Positions 40,970-50,037 of a DNA stretch of 64,000 nt are shown here, in pieces (positions within the stretch are counted from its first letter, which is position 1; each line of letters opens with the position of its first letter). The notes under the pieces were generated by a model. The model saw nothing but the letters and a program-made list of their open reading frames with translations, had not been told where the DNA came from and did no database searches. The DNA is taken from NCBI RefSeq assembly GCF_038594945.1, contig NZ_JBCFYD010000002.1:620001-684000 (forward strand), read 5' to 3'. Both the position numbers and the translations under genes were made by a program. The DNA is from Fodinibius sp. Rm-B-1B1-1 (lineage in GTDB: Bacteria > Bacteroidota > Rhodothermia > Balneolales > Balneolaceae).

Positions 40970-41716
40970 ATGTTCGAAAGACTCAGGTCTTACTTCCAAT
41001 CTGATGAAGAGTTGCCACCTGAGCAAAAAGAGCGCATACAAAAACTTGAAGGGATTATAGATACTAAAGTCGATAATCCTTTTATGTACATTCGTGCACT
41101 CAGGCATCGTTCGATGTTGGCGGATGATAATTTTTCATCAGTTGACTCTTATGAACGTCTTGAATTTTTAGGAGATGCCGTTCTTGATCTAATTGTTACG
41201 GAAATCATTTTTGATCTATTTCCCCAGAAGAATGAAGGTTTCCTGACAAAACTACGTGCTAAGCTTGTTAAAGGGGGTTCGTTGGCGATGTATGCCAAAG
41301 AGCTTGAATTGAATTCGCTTATGCTACTCGGTGAACGGGTAAGGGGACAAGGCATAGAGCAGTCCAAAAGCGTATTATCTGATCTTTTTGAAGCACTTGT
41401 TGGGGCATTATATCTTGATCAGGGGTATGAGCCTACTTCTAAGTTTGTGAGACAGGTCATTGAAAAATATGTCAACTTTGATGAGATCATTAACTCTCTC
41501 GATAATTATAAAAGTTTGCTACTTGAGTACGCGCAAGCTAAGCAGATGGAAATTCCTACCTACAGCGTAATATCCGAAGAGGGGCCCGGCCACGATAAAA
41601 CTTTTGGTGTAGAAGTATTTGTTGATAAAAAACCTATGGCAAGGGGAAAAGGGAAAAGTAAAAAATCTGCAGAACAAGAAGCAGCCCGAAAGGCTTTGGA
41701 TAAGTTAGAAAATTAG
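40970..41716 (+). CDS. rnc: Ribonuclease III
   Basis: A 248-residue double-strand-specific endoribonuclease for rRNA maturation. The signature ERLEFLGDAVLDL lies near 62-74 and the second acidic site in SDLFEALVGALYLD near 137-150. The C-terminal double-stranded RNA-binding domain (about 180-247) ends KSKKSAEQEAARKALDKL. The fab-rnc linkage is common. No clear terminator follows. Confidence 0.97.
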   Translation: MFERLRSYFQSDEELPPEQKERIQKLEGIIDTKVDNPFMYIRALRHRSMLADDNFSSVDSYERLEFLGDAVLDLIVTEIIFDLFPQKNEGFLTKLRAKLVKGGSLAMYAKELELNSLMLLGERVRGQGIEQSKSVLSDLFEALVGALYLDQGYEPTSKFVRQVIEKYVNFDEIINSLDNYKSLLLEYAQAKQMEIPTYSVISEEGPGHDKTFGVEVFVDKKPMARGKGKSKKSAEQEAARKALDKLEN

Positions 41717-42095
41717 GCTGGGCGATAATTTATTTGTCAGCGCAAGTATTTTCTCAAATCTTTTTTACACCGTATTAATAAATATTAAAGATAAAGGAGT
41801 TTTAAAGCTGATAATTGCTCTAAATGCAATAAAATCAAGGTTTCCCCCACAAAAGAATTAGGAAAATTTAACTGGGCTTTAAGCTAATTTATTATAGCTT
41901 TCTAAACCAGATGAATTGAAAATTTGCTTTAGAGGGTAAATAATTACCCAATAAAAGTGCTTAGGAGGATAAAAATTTAAATCATCATTTATAACTCAGC
42001 AATTTATTATTAGGGGATACGAATTGCTGATGGTAATAAATAAAAAGTTGATATGGGTTAAAACTAATTTAATAACATAGAGAGGGGTTACTATT
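41717..42095. other. AT-rich intergenic region before the sigma-54 activator gene
   Basis: A 379-base gene-free stretch, distinctly AT-rich. No terminator with a good stem follows rnc, and no sigma-54-type element is seen here, unlike in the downstream intergenic regions. GAGAGGGG about 10 bases before the ATG at 42096 is a plausible ribosome-binding site. Confidence 0.5.
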
Positions 42096-43124
42096 ATGGC
42101 AAGTAGTTATTCAGTAAAGAAGAACAAAAGTAAAGGACAGTCTAAAAAGCCTATTCTTATAACGCAGAATCCTATCATGGAGGAGCTGATAGCTAAGGTG
42201 AAATTAGTTGCTAAAACATCAGCTACACTTCTAATTACGGGAGAGAATGGTACAGGAAAAGAGGTTTTGGCTCAACTGGTTCATTACTACAGTGATAGAA
42301 GAGACAATGAATTAGTGGCTATTAACTGTGGAGCCATCCCAACGGATCTGGTCGAAAGCGAACTTTTTGGCCATGAGAAAGGAGCTTTTACCGGCGCTCA
42401 TGCTCAGAAAAAAGGTTGTTTTGAGCTTGCTCACCAAAGCACGTTATTTTTGGATGAAATTGGGGAGATGCCTAAATCAATCCAAGTTAAATTATTACGT
42501 GCTGTCGAGTTAGGTTCATTTAGAAGGGTTGGGGGCCAGGAAGAGATTGAAGTAGATGTAACACTCATATCTGCTACCAATAAAGTTCTTTTTGATCAGG
42601 TTCAATCCGGGAGTTTTAGAGAAGATTTATTTTACCGATTGAATGTTATTGAACTTTATGTACCTCCATTACGTCATCGTAAAGAAGATATCCCTTTGTT
42701 GGTTGAGTTCTACAAGAATCATTTTGTAGAATCTTACAACATGGGAGACATTGAATTCAATGACCAGATTATGGATATGTTTTTATCCTATGATTGGCCT
42801 GGTAACGTACGTGAGCTCAAGAATGTAGTTGAGCGTAGCATAGTTCTTTCAGAGGGTGCTGAAGTAGATATGGACGTAATACCTTCGCGCATTCACCGCG
42901 GCGAAAATATTTATCCGGTGTGCAGTAGTAATCCCTACGATAAAATAATTCAAATCCCAATTGGTACAAGTTTAGAAGAAATAGAACGTCGTGTTATTGA
43001 TCAAACGCTCTATTCGGTTGATAATAATAAGACTGAAGCTGCTAAAATTTTGGGATTTACCCGCAAGACGTTACACAATAAGCTAAGCAAGTACGCATCA
43101 GAAGAGAAAGAAACCAATGATTAA
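42096..43124 (+). CDS. Sigma-54-dependent activator without a sensory domain
   Basis: A 342-residue bacterial enhancer-binding protein. The N-terminus is only about 20 basic residues, so no receiver, GAF or PAS domain exists. The AAA+ domain is complete: Walker A GENGTGKE near 48, the sigma-54 contact loop GAFTGA near 97, Walker B LFLDEIGEMP near 118, arginine fingers in FREDLFYRL near 174, and sensor II WPGNVRELKN near 234. A Fis-type helix-turn-helix closes the protein (about 305-335: NKTEAAKILGFTRKTLHNKL). Family knowledge: proteins lacking a sensor, such as PspF, are active unless held by a partner. The degenerate relative 150 bases away, on the other strand, is a candidate partner. Confidence 0.93.
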   Translation: MASSYSVKKNKSKGQSKKPILITQNPIMEELIAKVKLVAKTSATLLITGENGTGKEVLAQLVHYYSDRRDNELVAINCGAIPTDLVESELFGHEKGAFTGAHAQKKGCFELAHQSTLFLDEIGEMPKSIQVKLLRAVELGSFRRVGGQEEIEVDVTLISATNKVLFDQVQSGSFREDLFYRLNVIELYVPPLRHRKEDIPLLVEFYKNHFVESYNMGDIEFNDQIMDMFLSYDWPGNVRELKNVVERSIVLSEGAEVDMDVIPSRIHRGENIYPVCSSNPYDKIIQIPIGTSLEEIERRVIDQTLYSVDNNKTEAAKILGFTRKTLHNKLSKYASEEKETND

Positions 43125-43276
43125 AACAAGAATGTTGGGACTTTAAGGGTTGGCTAATTTATACTTTTATAGTGGAGCCGAAGGTAAATAAAGGCTATTG
43201 GGAAGAGAATAGTTGTTGGATTTTGAAAAACTTACCCTCTTAATCATTAAGCAAGCTACAAGTTAGGAATAACAGG

Positions 43277-44122
43277 TTATCCTTTTATACCTTTCGGATC
43301 GTCAATCTTATAGGGCAAATTCCAGTTTATAGTAAATGGGAGATGTTCTGACTTTATAGTTTGCCCAAAAGATAGTATTGCCCCCTGTAAAATAGCATTT
43401 TTCAGCTGACGTATATTGCCCGGCCAACTGTAATTGAAACAGTTAGATAGAGCTTGCGATGATATTCCAAGGTCTTTAAAGTCGGCATTTGCTTTTTTTA
43501 TCTCTTCCAAGAAATGATCGATTAGTACGGGTATATCTTCTTTACGTTCGCGAAGGGGAGGTAACATAATCACCATGGGATCCAGTTTATCTAAAAGAAC
43601 CTTCCATACATCGGTATTGATGATATCACGGTACGACTCCTGATTAAAGGAAAGAATGATCCGTGGCTTTAGTTTATTATTCTGATTATTGCGATACAGT
43701 TGATGAAATCCTTTATGGATCGAATCAATGATTTGATCCATGTATTTTGGTGATAGTTCGGAAAATTGATCCAGATATAGTACTCCGCTTTCGGCCTTTT
43801 CCAGGGCATCATACCTTAGGGTAAGTTGATTCTCTTCAAAATTTAGCTGCCCCCAAAAGGCGTCCTTATAATCAGTTTCGTTAATATCTACGCAATAAAA
43901 TGAGACGAAAGGTTTTGATAATCGATTGCTATTTTTGTGGATAGTTTCAGCAATAATCTTTTTTCCAGAACCAATCTCTCCAACAATTACAACATTGGAT
44001 TCTAATTTAGCTATTTGTAAAACTTTATGGAAAATGTCCTGCATTAAAAAACTTACAAATGAAGTTTCTAAATCAGAAAGAAGTACTGTTTTTGTTTCTG
44101 TATTTTTTTGTTCGGTAAGCAT
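43277..44122 (-). CDS. Degenerate sigma-54 activator-like AAA+ protein
   Basis: A 281-residue paralogue of bacterial enhancer-binding AAA+ domains. Walker A GEIGSGKK (about 48-55) and sensor II WPGNIRQLKN (about 232) are kept. Lost: the GAFTGA loop (the region reads AFWGQLNFEENQLTL), the Walker B glutamate (LYLDQFSEL, Q for E, about 115), both arginine-finger positions (VWKVLLDKLDP in place of FREDLYYRL), and the whole C-terminal helix-turn-helix. It would be expected to bind ATP poorly or without hydrolysis and not to open promoters. PPLRERKEDIPVLIDHF is well kept, so the fold is maintained. A sigma-54-like promoter precedes it. Role as a brake or co-subunit of the neighbouring activator is inference. 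Confidence 0.85.
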   Translation of the reverse strand: MLTEQKNTETKTVLLSDLETSFVSFLMQDIFHKVLQIAKLESNVVIVGEIGSGKKIIAETIHKNSNRLSKPFVSFYCVDINETDYKDAFWGQLNFEENQLTLRYDALEKAESGVLYLDQFSELSPKYMDQIIDSIHKGFHQLYRNNQNNKLKPRIILSFNQESYRDIINTDVWKVLLDKLDPMVIMLPPLRERKEDIPVLIDHFLEEIKKANADFKDLGISSQALSNCFNYSWPGNIRQLKNAILQGAILSFGQTIKSEHLPFTINWNLPYKIDDPKGIKG

Positions 44123-44180
44123 AATATAAACAGTAAGTTAAGCAAGTATATTTCAATCACTCTCACGAGATAAATAGTAA

Positions 44181-44197
44181 TACAATAAATGTGCCAA
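44181..44197 (-). promoter_or_regulatory. Sigma-54-like promoter for the degenerate activator
   Basis: Minus strand TTGGCACATTTATTGTA: TGGCAC at -24 and TTGT at -12 with the GG-N10-G register of the consensus TGGCACG-N4-TTGCW; the C of the -12 GC is T. Predicted start of transcription is about 50 bases before the ATG at 44122. Confidence 0.6.
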
Positions 44198-44478
44198 TAA
44201 ATTCTGACTATAGGCAAAAGGGATACAGATTTGTTTAAATACCAGATTTAAAACGAAGAGATGAAAATCTGTGAATAAATTTCATAGATAGGTTTGAGTT
44301 AAGTGTAATATTGATTCGGAAGGTTAAAAGAGGGGTAGGCGATGAATTTTTTATTCTTAAAGACACATAGGGCATTGTTTAGGTTATCAAAAGAAAAATC
44401 GGGGATTATGACTCATGAGATTATAATTTGACGCAAAACATATAGTGGCTTAAATGATAGTTGGCTCCCAGATTATTC

Positions 44479-44496
44479 TTGGCGCGTTTGTTGCTT
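44479..44496 (+). promoter_or_regulatory. Canonical sigma-54 promoter of the glycosyltransferase gene
   Basis: TTGGCGCGTTTGTTGCTT has GG at -24 and GC at -12 in exact register, with seven of eight conserved outer bases. Predicted transcription start is near 44506, about 85 bases before the ATG at 44591. This is the best match of the seven in the window. Confidence 0.75.
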
Positions 44497-44590
44497 AATA
44501 AGTTTTAGTAGTATTAAAGTGGTATCGTTAAATATGAATGTAGTGAGTGACTAATTTTGGAATATAGGTTCCGACTTAATGGGTATATGA

Positions 44591-45829
44591 ATGATTATAA
44601 TTGAGGGATTAAATATTTTATTACTGGCAGTAACCGTTTTGTTTATCGGCTACTATGTTTTGCTGGGGGTTTTGGCCTTTACAAATAAAAGAGAGATAGA
44701 CTACTCTACGGAAAAGGTCCGCAAATATGCCATAGTGTTGCTTGCCCAAAATGAGGGAAATACGTTCTCACGATCACTGTATAGTTTATCTGGATTAGTA
44801 TATCCCAAAAATAAATATGACTTATTTGTTATAGCGAATAATTTGTCTGATCAAGTAATTAAAGAGGCTGAGAGTTTGGGAGCAATTGCGTTAATGTTGT
44901 CTGAGGAAGAAAACGCTGCTAACAAAGATATAATTTTAGCACGTGCTTTTGATCATATCATGCAACGAACAAAGCAATATGATGCTCTTATAGTATTTAG
45001 TTCAGATTGCTTGGTTTCCGGTAATTATTTGAAAGTAATGAACCATTATTTGGAACAAGGAAGTGAAGTTGTACAGAGTTGTCATCAAGTTTTGCCTCAG
45101 ACAAGGAATTGGGTTCAAAAAGTTTTGAAAATTGAATTTCTCATAAATAACAAAATAAAGTCTCTGGGTCGGAGATTTCTCGGCTCAAGTATGCTATTAC
45201 GGGATACTGGAACCTGTTTTGCAGTTCCTTTACTACGTGAAATTAGATGGGATATCAATGAGCAAAAGAACATCATTGAATACGGTTTGGAACTGCAGCT
45301 AAAGGGAATTGAAATTGATTTTGCCCCGGAAGCAATATTCTTTTCAGAGATTGTTGATCAGCAAAATATCCCATCATACAAAAAGACATTGCTCGAAAAG
45401 TATAATATTATTAGAAAGTATGGTCCACGTTTTTTAAAGCTGTTTATTCAAACGAAATCTTTCCAATATTTAGATCGATATATTGATTTGGTTTTACCCA
45501 AATTTTCAACAGCTATCAACTTAATAATGGGGGCTATTCTTTTTAATGGTATTGGATGGAGTATAGGTTTGATTCCGATGATCTATACTATCATGTGGTT
45601 GGAAATTATGATAGCCGGATGGCTTTGCGTTTTTATGCTATTAGTTGTTTTGGAAGAAAAAGATAAGTTGGTAAAATCGACTGTTTACTTACCTATTATA
45701 TTTTTTATAAATATAAGCCCTTTTTGGAGGTGGTTTTCGCTTTCTGAGAATAAGAAAGGTATTAAAATGGATAAAGTAGACAGAGATCGAGAGCCGTTAA
45801 TTTTTTCTGATGATAATCACTCTATGTAA
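44591..45829 (+). CDS. Membrane GT2-fold glycosyltransferase with degraded motifs
   Basis: A 412-residue protein with a GT2/cellulose-synthase-like layout: one N-terminal membrane helix (about 5-30), a cytoplasmic GT-A domain (about 45-250) and three membrane helices near 300-380. KYAIVLLAQNEGNTFSRSL opens the domain as in GT2 enzymes. The catalytic motifs are altered: the DxD site reads FSSDC, the TED site reads EYGLEL with neither the Glu-Asp pair, and QxxRW has no counterpart in IPSYKKTLLEKYN. It may be an inactive or unusual transferase, or a transport/scaffold partner. A canonical sigma-54 promoter precedes it, tying it to the neighbouring activator genes. No other genes lie in its transcription unit; dnaB converges. 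Confidence 0.78.
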   Translation: MIIIEGLNILLLAVTVLFIGYYVLLGVLAFTNKREIDYSTEKVRKYAIVLLAQNEGNTFSRSLYSLSGLVYPKNKYDLFVIANNLSDQVIKEAESLGAIALMLSEEENAANKDIILARAFDHIMQRTKQYDALIVFSSDCLVSGNYLKVMNHYLEQGSEVVQSCHQVLPQTRNWVQKVLKIEFLINNKIKSLGRRFLGSSMLLRDTGTCFAVPLLREIRWDINEQKNIIEYGLELQLKGIEIDFAPEAIFFSEIVDQQNIPSYKKTLLEKYNIIRKYGPRFLKLFIQTKSFQYLDRYIDLVLPKFSTAINLIMGAILFNGIGWSIGLIPMIYTIMWLEIMIAGWLCVFMLLVVLEEKDKLVKSTVYLPIIFFINISPFWRWFSLSENKKGIKMDKVDRDREPLIFSDDNHSM

Positions 45830-45900
45830 TAGGGTATCGTTCTTAGGTATTAATAGAGAGGTGAAAGCTAAAGAGGTTAGGTTGTTCGACTTGACTTAGA

Positions 45901-47400
45901 TCAGAAAGGGGCTTGATCATCTCCGCCCGGACTGTGTCCCATAGGAGGCGAACCGCCATCATCAGATCCATTATTGTTTGGTTCTCCATAAGGTCCAGTA
46001 TCGGCAGTAGTCAGATTTTCAAATCGAGCATAATCCTCAACAAAATACAACGGTATACTACCTGTGGGACCGTTACGCTGTTTTCCAATAATGATTTCTG
46101 CAAGTCCTGTCGTTGATTGTCCCTCTGGTGTTGTTTTGATACCGTAATATTCTGGACGATACAGAAAACAAACAACATCAGCATCCTGTTCAATAGATCC
46201 CGATTCCCGCAAGTCACTAAGTTGTGGACGTTTATCACCGCCCCGTTGTTCTACTGCTCGACTAAGCTGTGACAGGGCAATAACAGGTACATCTAATTCT
46301 TTAGCCAAAGCTTTGAGGCCTCGGGATATTGAAGCAATTTCTTGCTCACGAGTACCGTGATCACCACTTGCAGTCATAAGTTGCAGATAGTCAACTACAA
46401 TTAAACCAACATCATGTTCGCTTTTGAGGCGCCGGGCTTTAGTTCGCAATTCCATGATACTAAGTCCCGGAGTATCATCAACAAAAATATTGGCTGTAAA
46501 AAGTCGGCCCGCGGCATCGATGAGTCGTTTAAAATCCTCATCTTCTAACTGCCCAGATCGGGCACTTTGTGCATTGATACGTCCCTCCATCGTAAGCAAG
46601 CGTTGGACAAGAGACTGATTAGACATCTCTAAACTAAAGATTGCTACTTTCGTACGCAGTTTTTCGTTTTGATGTAGTGCTGCATTTCGCGCGGTGGTTA
46701 GTACATAAGCTGTTTTACCCATTGAGGGACGGGCGGCAATAATGACGAGATCTCCATCTTGCCATCCAGCCGTCATCTTATCAACGTCGGTGCCAGTAGG
46801 TACGCCGGTGATACCTGCTGATTTACCTCGAATGTCTTCGAGGTAAGAGAGAGTGTCTTTTAATACATCACCAATAGCTTGAGATTGCGAACGTTGCTTA
46901 GAATTTGCTAAATCAAAAATACGCTGTTCGGCATAATCCAACACATCAATGGTGTCGCTGGAACTGTCATAGGCTTGCTTGATAATATCGGTACAGCCCA
47001 GGATTAAATTCCGCTTTGTTGCTTTTTCCGAAATTATTTGGGCATGATAATCAATATTGGCTGCAGAACTTACTGAACGGGTTAGCTCAGAAAGATATCC
47101 GGCACCGCCACAGGTATCTAGTAACCCCTTATCACGTAGCTCATTTTCTACCGTTAAAAGATCAAGGGGGTTATCACGTTCATAAAGATCGTGAAGTACT
47201 TCAAAAATATGCTGATGAGCAGGTTTATAGAAATCCTTAGCGGATAGCATTTGCAGGGCAATAGTCGCGGCTTCGTGTTCAATAAGCATAGCACCAAGTA
47301 CGGCCTCCTCAACCTCAACTGCTTGTGGAGGAACACGACCTTCCTGATCTAATATGCCTGAATCGCTTTTATTATAGTTTGATCCTTTGTTTGATGCCAT
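45901..47400 (-). CDS. dnaB: Replicative DNA helicase DnaB
   Basis: A 499-residue hexameric replicative helicase. The N-terminal DnaB domain opens PPQAVEVEEAVLGAMLIEHEA near 24-45; the RecA-like domain has Walker A ARPSMGKTA near 220, Walker B LIVVDYLQLM near 333 and IIGKQRNGPTG near 430. The C-terminus is a low-complexity Gly/Asn/Asp tail. A housekeeping gene lying between surface-polysaccharide genes; its stop is about 70 bases from the convergent glycosyltransferase. No intein or insertion is seen. Confidence 0.97.
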   Translation of the reverse strand: MASNKGSNYNKSDSGILDQEGRVPPQAVEVEEAVLGAMLIEHEAATIALQMLSAKDFYKPAHQHIFEVLHDLYERDNPLDLLTVENELRDKGLLDTCGGAGYLSELTRSVSSAANIDYHAQIISEKATKRNLILGCTDIIKQAYDSSSDTIDVLDYAEQRIFDLANSKQRSQSQAIGDVLKDTLSYLEDIRGKSAGITGVPTGTDVDKMTAGWQDGDLVIIAARPSMGKTAYVLTTARNAALHQNEKLRTKVAIFSLEMSNQSLVQRLLTMEGRINAQSARSGQLEDEDFKRLIDAAGRLFTANIFVDDTPGLSIMELRTKARRLKSEHDVGLIVVDYLQLMTASGDHGTREQEIASISRGLKALAKELDVPVIALSQLSRAVEQRGGDKRPQLSDLRESGSIEQDADVVCFLYRPEYYGIKTTPEGQSTTGLAEIIIGKQRNGPTGSIPLYFVEDYARFENLTTADTGPYGEPNNNGSDDGGSPPMGHSPGGDDQAPF

Positions 47401-47542
47401 CCGAGAGCGTATCTAAAATTGTAGCAAATTCACATGAACTGATTGCGATGATAACAAGAATCGCTTCTTGCTGACGCATTCACAAGTATAATAAAACAGT
47501 AACTCTTACCGAAGCAAAAGGGGGCAGAAATTTTGTAAAAGT

Positions 47543-48409
47543 TTAGGGTTGGCCGCCTAACTCATTGTATCGTTTACGGAGCAGCTGTACATCTTCCCAA
47601 GTGGGGCGTTTCCATTTAGGATGACGAAGTAATGCAGCGGGATGATAGGTTGCTAACAGCTGATACTTTCCTCTGAAATCGTGAAACTGTCCACGCATTT
47701 TTGTTAAAGAAAGATTTTTATCAAGCAATGTTTGAGCAGCTACTTTACCGACTGCTAAAATTAATTTAGGGTCAATAAGATCAATTTGTCTGAGCAAGAA
47801 CGGCAAGCTGCGTTCGCGTTCTTCAGGCTTGGGATTGCGGTTGTTGGGCGGACGATGTTTGAGGATATTAGCTATATATACATCCTCACGTTTAAAATTA
47901 ATGGCGTCTAAAATATTATTTAATAACTGTCCTGCTTTCCCAACAAATGGCTCCCCTTGTTTATCTTCTTCAGCCCCGGGCGCTTCACCAATAATCATTA
48001 AATCAGCATTGGGATTCCCCACGCCAAACACCAATTGTGTCTCCTTTAAATCAGTGCGTAACACATCGGCCTTCTGGCATAATGCTTCCAGCTCTTCAAG
48101 CGAATTACACTTGTCGATATGATAGTAGACATCGTTAGATTCGTCTTTGTTGAAGAGTCCTTCCTGGGGATCGAGCCCTTTGGAAGATGAAGCGTTAGCG
48201 TTGTTAGAAGATTGCTGCAGGCTGGGTTCTGTTACGACATTATCGTTTGAATTTGAAGTAGCGTCATTTTTATTGGTTGCAGACTGTTCTGCTCCACTAC
48301 TTTTTTTCGAAGCTTCTATGGAAAAATCTCCATATAGCTCACGTTCTTTTTCGATAAATGAGATAGCATCAGCAATAATTTGGTGGGGATCTTGAGTAGA
48401 ATCAGCCAT
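47543..48409 (-). CDS. Family 4-like uracil-DNA glycosylase lacking cluster cysteines
   Basis: A 288-residue protein. Residues about 25-85 are low complexity (Ser, Asn). The glycosylase domain begins near 120 and has the family 4 motifs [20 protein letters not shown] (about 138) and [17 protein letters not shown] (about 250). Family 4 enzymes bind a [4Fe-4S] cluster through four cysteines; here the sites read CQKA for CxxC, KHRPP for KCRPP and RERSLPFL for E..C.P, and only two Cys (about 104 and 114) exist in the protein. The enzyme may work without a cluster, in uracil repair. It lies eight bases after mtaB on the same strand. Confidence 0.85.
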   Translation of the reverse strand: MADSTQDPHQIIADAISFIEKERELYGDFSIEASKKSSGAEQSATNKNDATSNSNDNVVTEPSLQQSSNNANASSSKGLDPQEGLFNKDESNDVYYHIDKCNSLEELEALCQKADVLRTDLKETQLVFGVGNPNADLMIIGEAPGAEEDKQGEPFVGKAGQLLNNILDAINFKREDVYIANILKHRPPNNRNPKPEERERSLPFLLRQIDLIDPKLILAVGKVAAQTLLDKNLSLTKMRGQFHDFRGKYQLLATYHPAALLRHPKWKRPTWEDVQLLRKRYNELGGQP

Positions 48410-48417
48410 AATAAACG

Positions 48418-49752
48418 TTATCCGACAAGTTCTGCGATTACTTTTTGTTCCTTTTTTGCTTCTGGGGTAAGTTCACCGATCAAGTACCCTTCTTTGGTTC
48501 GTTCTCCCAGCCGAACAGGCAAAATTTTGTTTTCATATTGAGGATTATAAGGGATTCCCACACGCACGTAATTATCCGTCCACCCAAGCATGGCCCCATT
48601 GTGCTCGGCACCCTCAAATAATACCGGTCGAATATCCTCTGCAAATGAGGTATCAAATTCGAAACGTTTTTTCTTGGACAGGCGTCGTAATTTGTGAGTA
48701 CGATCTTTTCGAACGCTGTCTTGTACCTGAGGTTCAATATTTAAAGCATGGGTATTCGGTCGTTCAGAATAGGTAAACACATGCAAGTAAGAGACTGGTA
48801 AGTTGTCGATAAAGTCGTATGATTCCTGGAACAGTTCTGCAGTTTCGCCCGGGTGACCAGTTATAACATCAACGCCAACAGCTGCATCGGGCATTAACTC
48901 TTTAATGAGTTCCACGCGTTGGCGATATAAGTCAGACTGATACCGTCGCCGCATAAGCCCCAGCATTTTATCACTTCCGCTTTGCAGGGGCATATGAAAG
49001 TGTGGCTGAATTTTATCTGACTCAGCCGTAAAGTGGATAATTTTCTCATGCATAAGATTGGGTTCCACCGATGAAAACCGGATGCGTTCAAGTCCGCCAA
49101 CGGTATCAAGTTCCTGGAGTAGCATAAAGAAATTTTCATCCGTACCGCGACCAAAGTCCCCGGCATTAACACCAGTAACAACAACCTCTTTAAACCCTTC
49201 GTCTACCAAGAGCTTAGCATTTTCAATTACGGCCTCAATGTTGGGGCTTCGACTTTCGCCGCGAGCCATCGGAATCGTACAAAACGAACAGTTATAGCTG
49301 CAGCCGTCTTGTACTTTAAGAAAAGCACGTGTCCGGTCATCCGCCGAAAACGCATTGTGAAAATCAACCGCTTTATTTACATCTGAATTATAGACAATAG
49401 GCTCAGATCGTTTTTCAAAATCGTCGAAAAGTTCAAGCAGTTTAAATTTGTTTTTGGCCCCAAGTACGGCATCCACACCATCAATTTCTGCAATCTCTTC
49501 AGGTTCAAGTTGGGCATAACAGCCAATAACCGCTACAAAAGCTTCTGGATTTCTGCGAAGGGCACGTCGCACTTGTCGGCGGCACGTACTGTTTGCACTT
49601 TGGGTAACCGAGCAGGTATTAACCACATATATATCTGCTTGCTCATCAAAATCTGTTATATCATAGCCCTCGTTTTCAAAATCGCGCTGGATAGCCATTG
49701 TTTCAGAATAGTTCAGCTTACAGCCAAGGGTTTTAAAAGCAACTTTTTTCAT
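48418..49752 (-). CDS. mtaB: tRNA t6A37 methylthiotransferase MtaB
   Basis: A 444-residue radical-SAM methylthiotransferase that makes ms2t6A at position 37 of tRNAs reading ANN codons. The N-terminal UPF0004 domain has TLGCKLNYSET, with its Cys ligands at about 11, 47 (NTCSVTQSA) and 79 (IGCYAQ). The radical-SAM cluster motif is CSYNCSFC near 151. A TRAM domain ends the protein (about 375-438). These features separate MtaB from MiaB and RimO by length and motif context. Upstream of the UDG gene in a likely two-gene operon. Confidence 0.93.
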   Translation of the reverse strand: MKKVAFKTLGCKLNYSETMAIQRDFENEGYDITDFDEQADIYVVNTCSVTQSANSTCRRQVRRALRRNPEAFVAVIGCYAQLEPEEIAEIDGVDAVLGAKNKFKLLELFDDFEKRSEPIVYNSDVNKAVDFHNAFSADDRTRAFLKVQDGCSYNCSFCTIPMARGESRSPNIEAVIENAKLLVDEGFKEVVVTGVNAGDFGRGTDENFFMLLQELDTVGGLERIRFSSVEPNLMHEKIIHFTAESDKIQPHFHMPLQSGSDKMLGLMRRRYQSDLYRQRVELIKELMPDAAVGVDVITGHPGETAELFQESYDFIDNLPVSYLHVFTYSERPNTHALNIEPQVQDSVRKDRTHKLRRLSKKKRFEFDTSFAEDIRPVLFEGAEHNGAMLGWTDNYVRVGIPYNPQYENKILPVRLGERTKEGYLIGELTPEAKKEQKVIAELVG

Positions 49753-50037
49753 GTATTGCAGATGGTGGATTTGAAATTCACTTACTAAGCCATCAAAAAT
49801 ACGAAATGCCTATAAAAATATCGATGCTGATCGTATTTCTAACATTGAGATTCACTTACCTAATGATGTAACAAAATTGCCCAAATAGGAAGGAGGCATA
49901 TAATAATTACTCGTTAATTTTTAATCGGTGAATGGATGATCGTTTTTTGTGGGGTAATAGCAATGAGTAGGCTGTTCTTCAAAAATGGTACAGTTGTTGT
50001 AATTAATGTCATTTCTGGGGGTAACTGTATAAAAAAG

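Larger units (their letters stand above)
44123..44590. other. Divergent intergenic region with two sigma-54-like promoters
   Basis: A 468-base gene-free stretch between the degenerate activator (minus) and the membrane glycosyltransferase (plus). It holds one sigma-54-like element for each direction, about 280 bases apart, leaving space for enhancer sites. I could not identify the enhancer motif by eye. Confidence 0.6.

Noticed and set aside
43255-43285. Hairpin GGA-A-TAAC/GTTATCC as terminator of the activator gene
   Set aside because: The stem is short, bulged and overlaps the stop of the convergent gene; too weak to list.
47543-48409. The UDG as a pseudogene because cluster cysteines are lost
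   Set aside because: The frame is open and the active-site motifs are well kept, so a changed enzyme is more likely than decay.
49753-50037. Sigma-54 promoter before the fcl-gmd operon
   Set aside because: No TGG-N10-TTG pattern in correct register was found in the gap, so the operon is probably read by another sigma factor.
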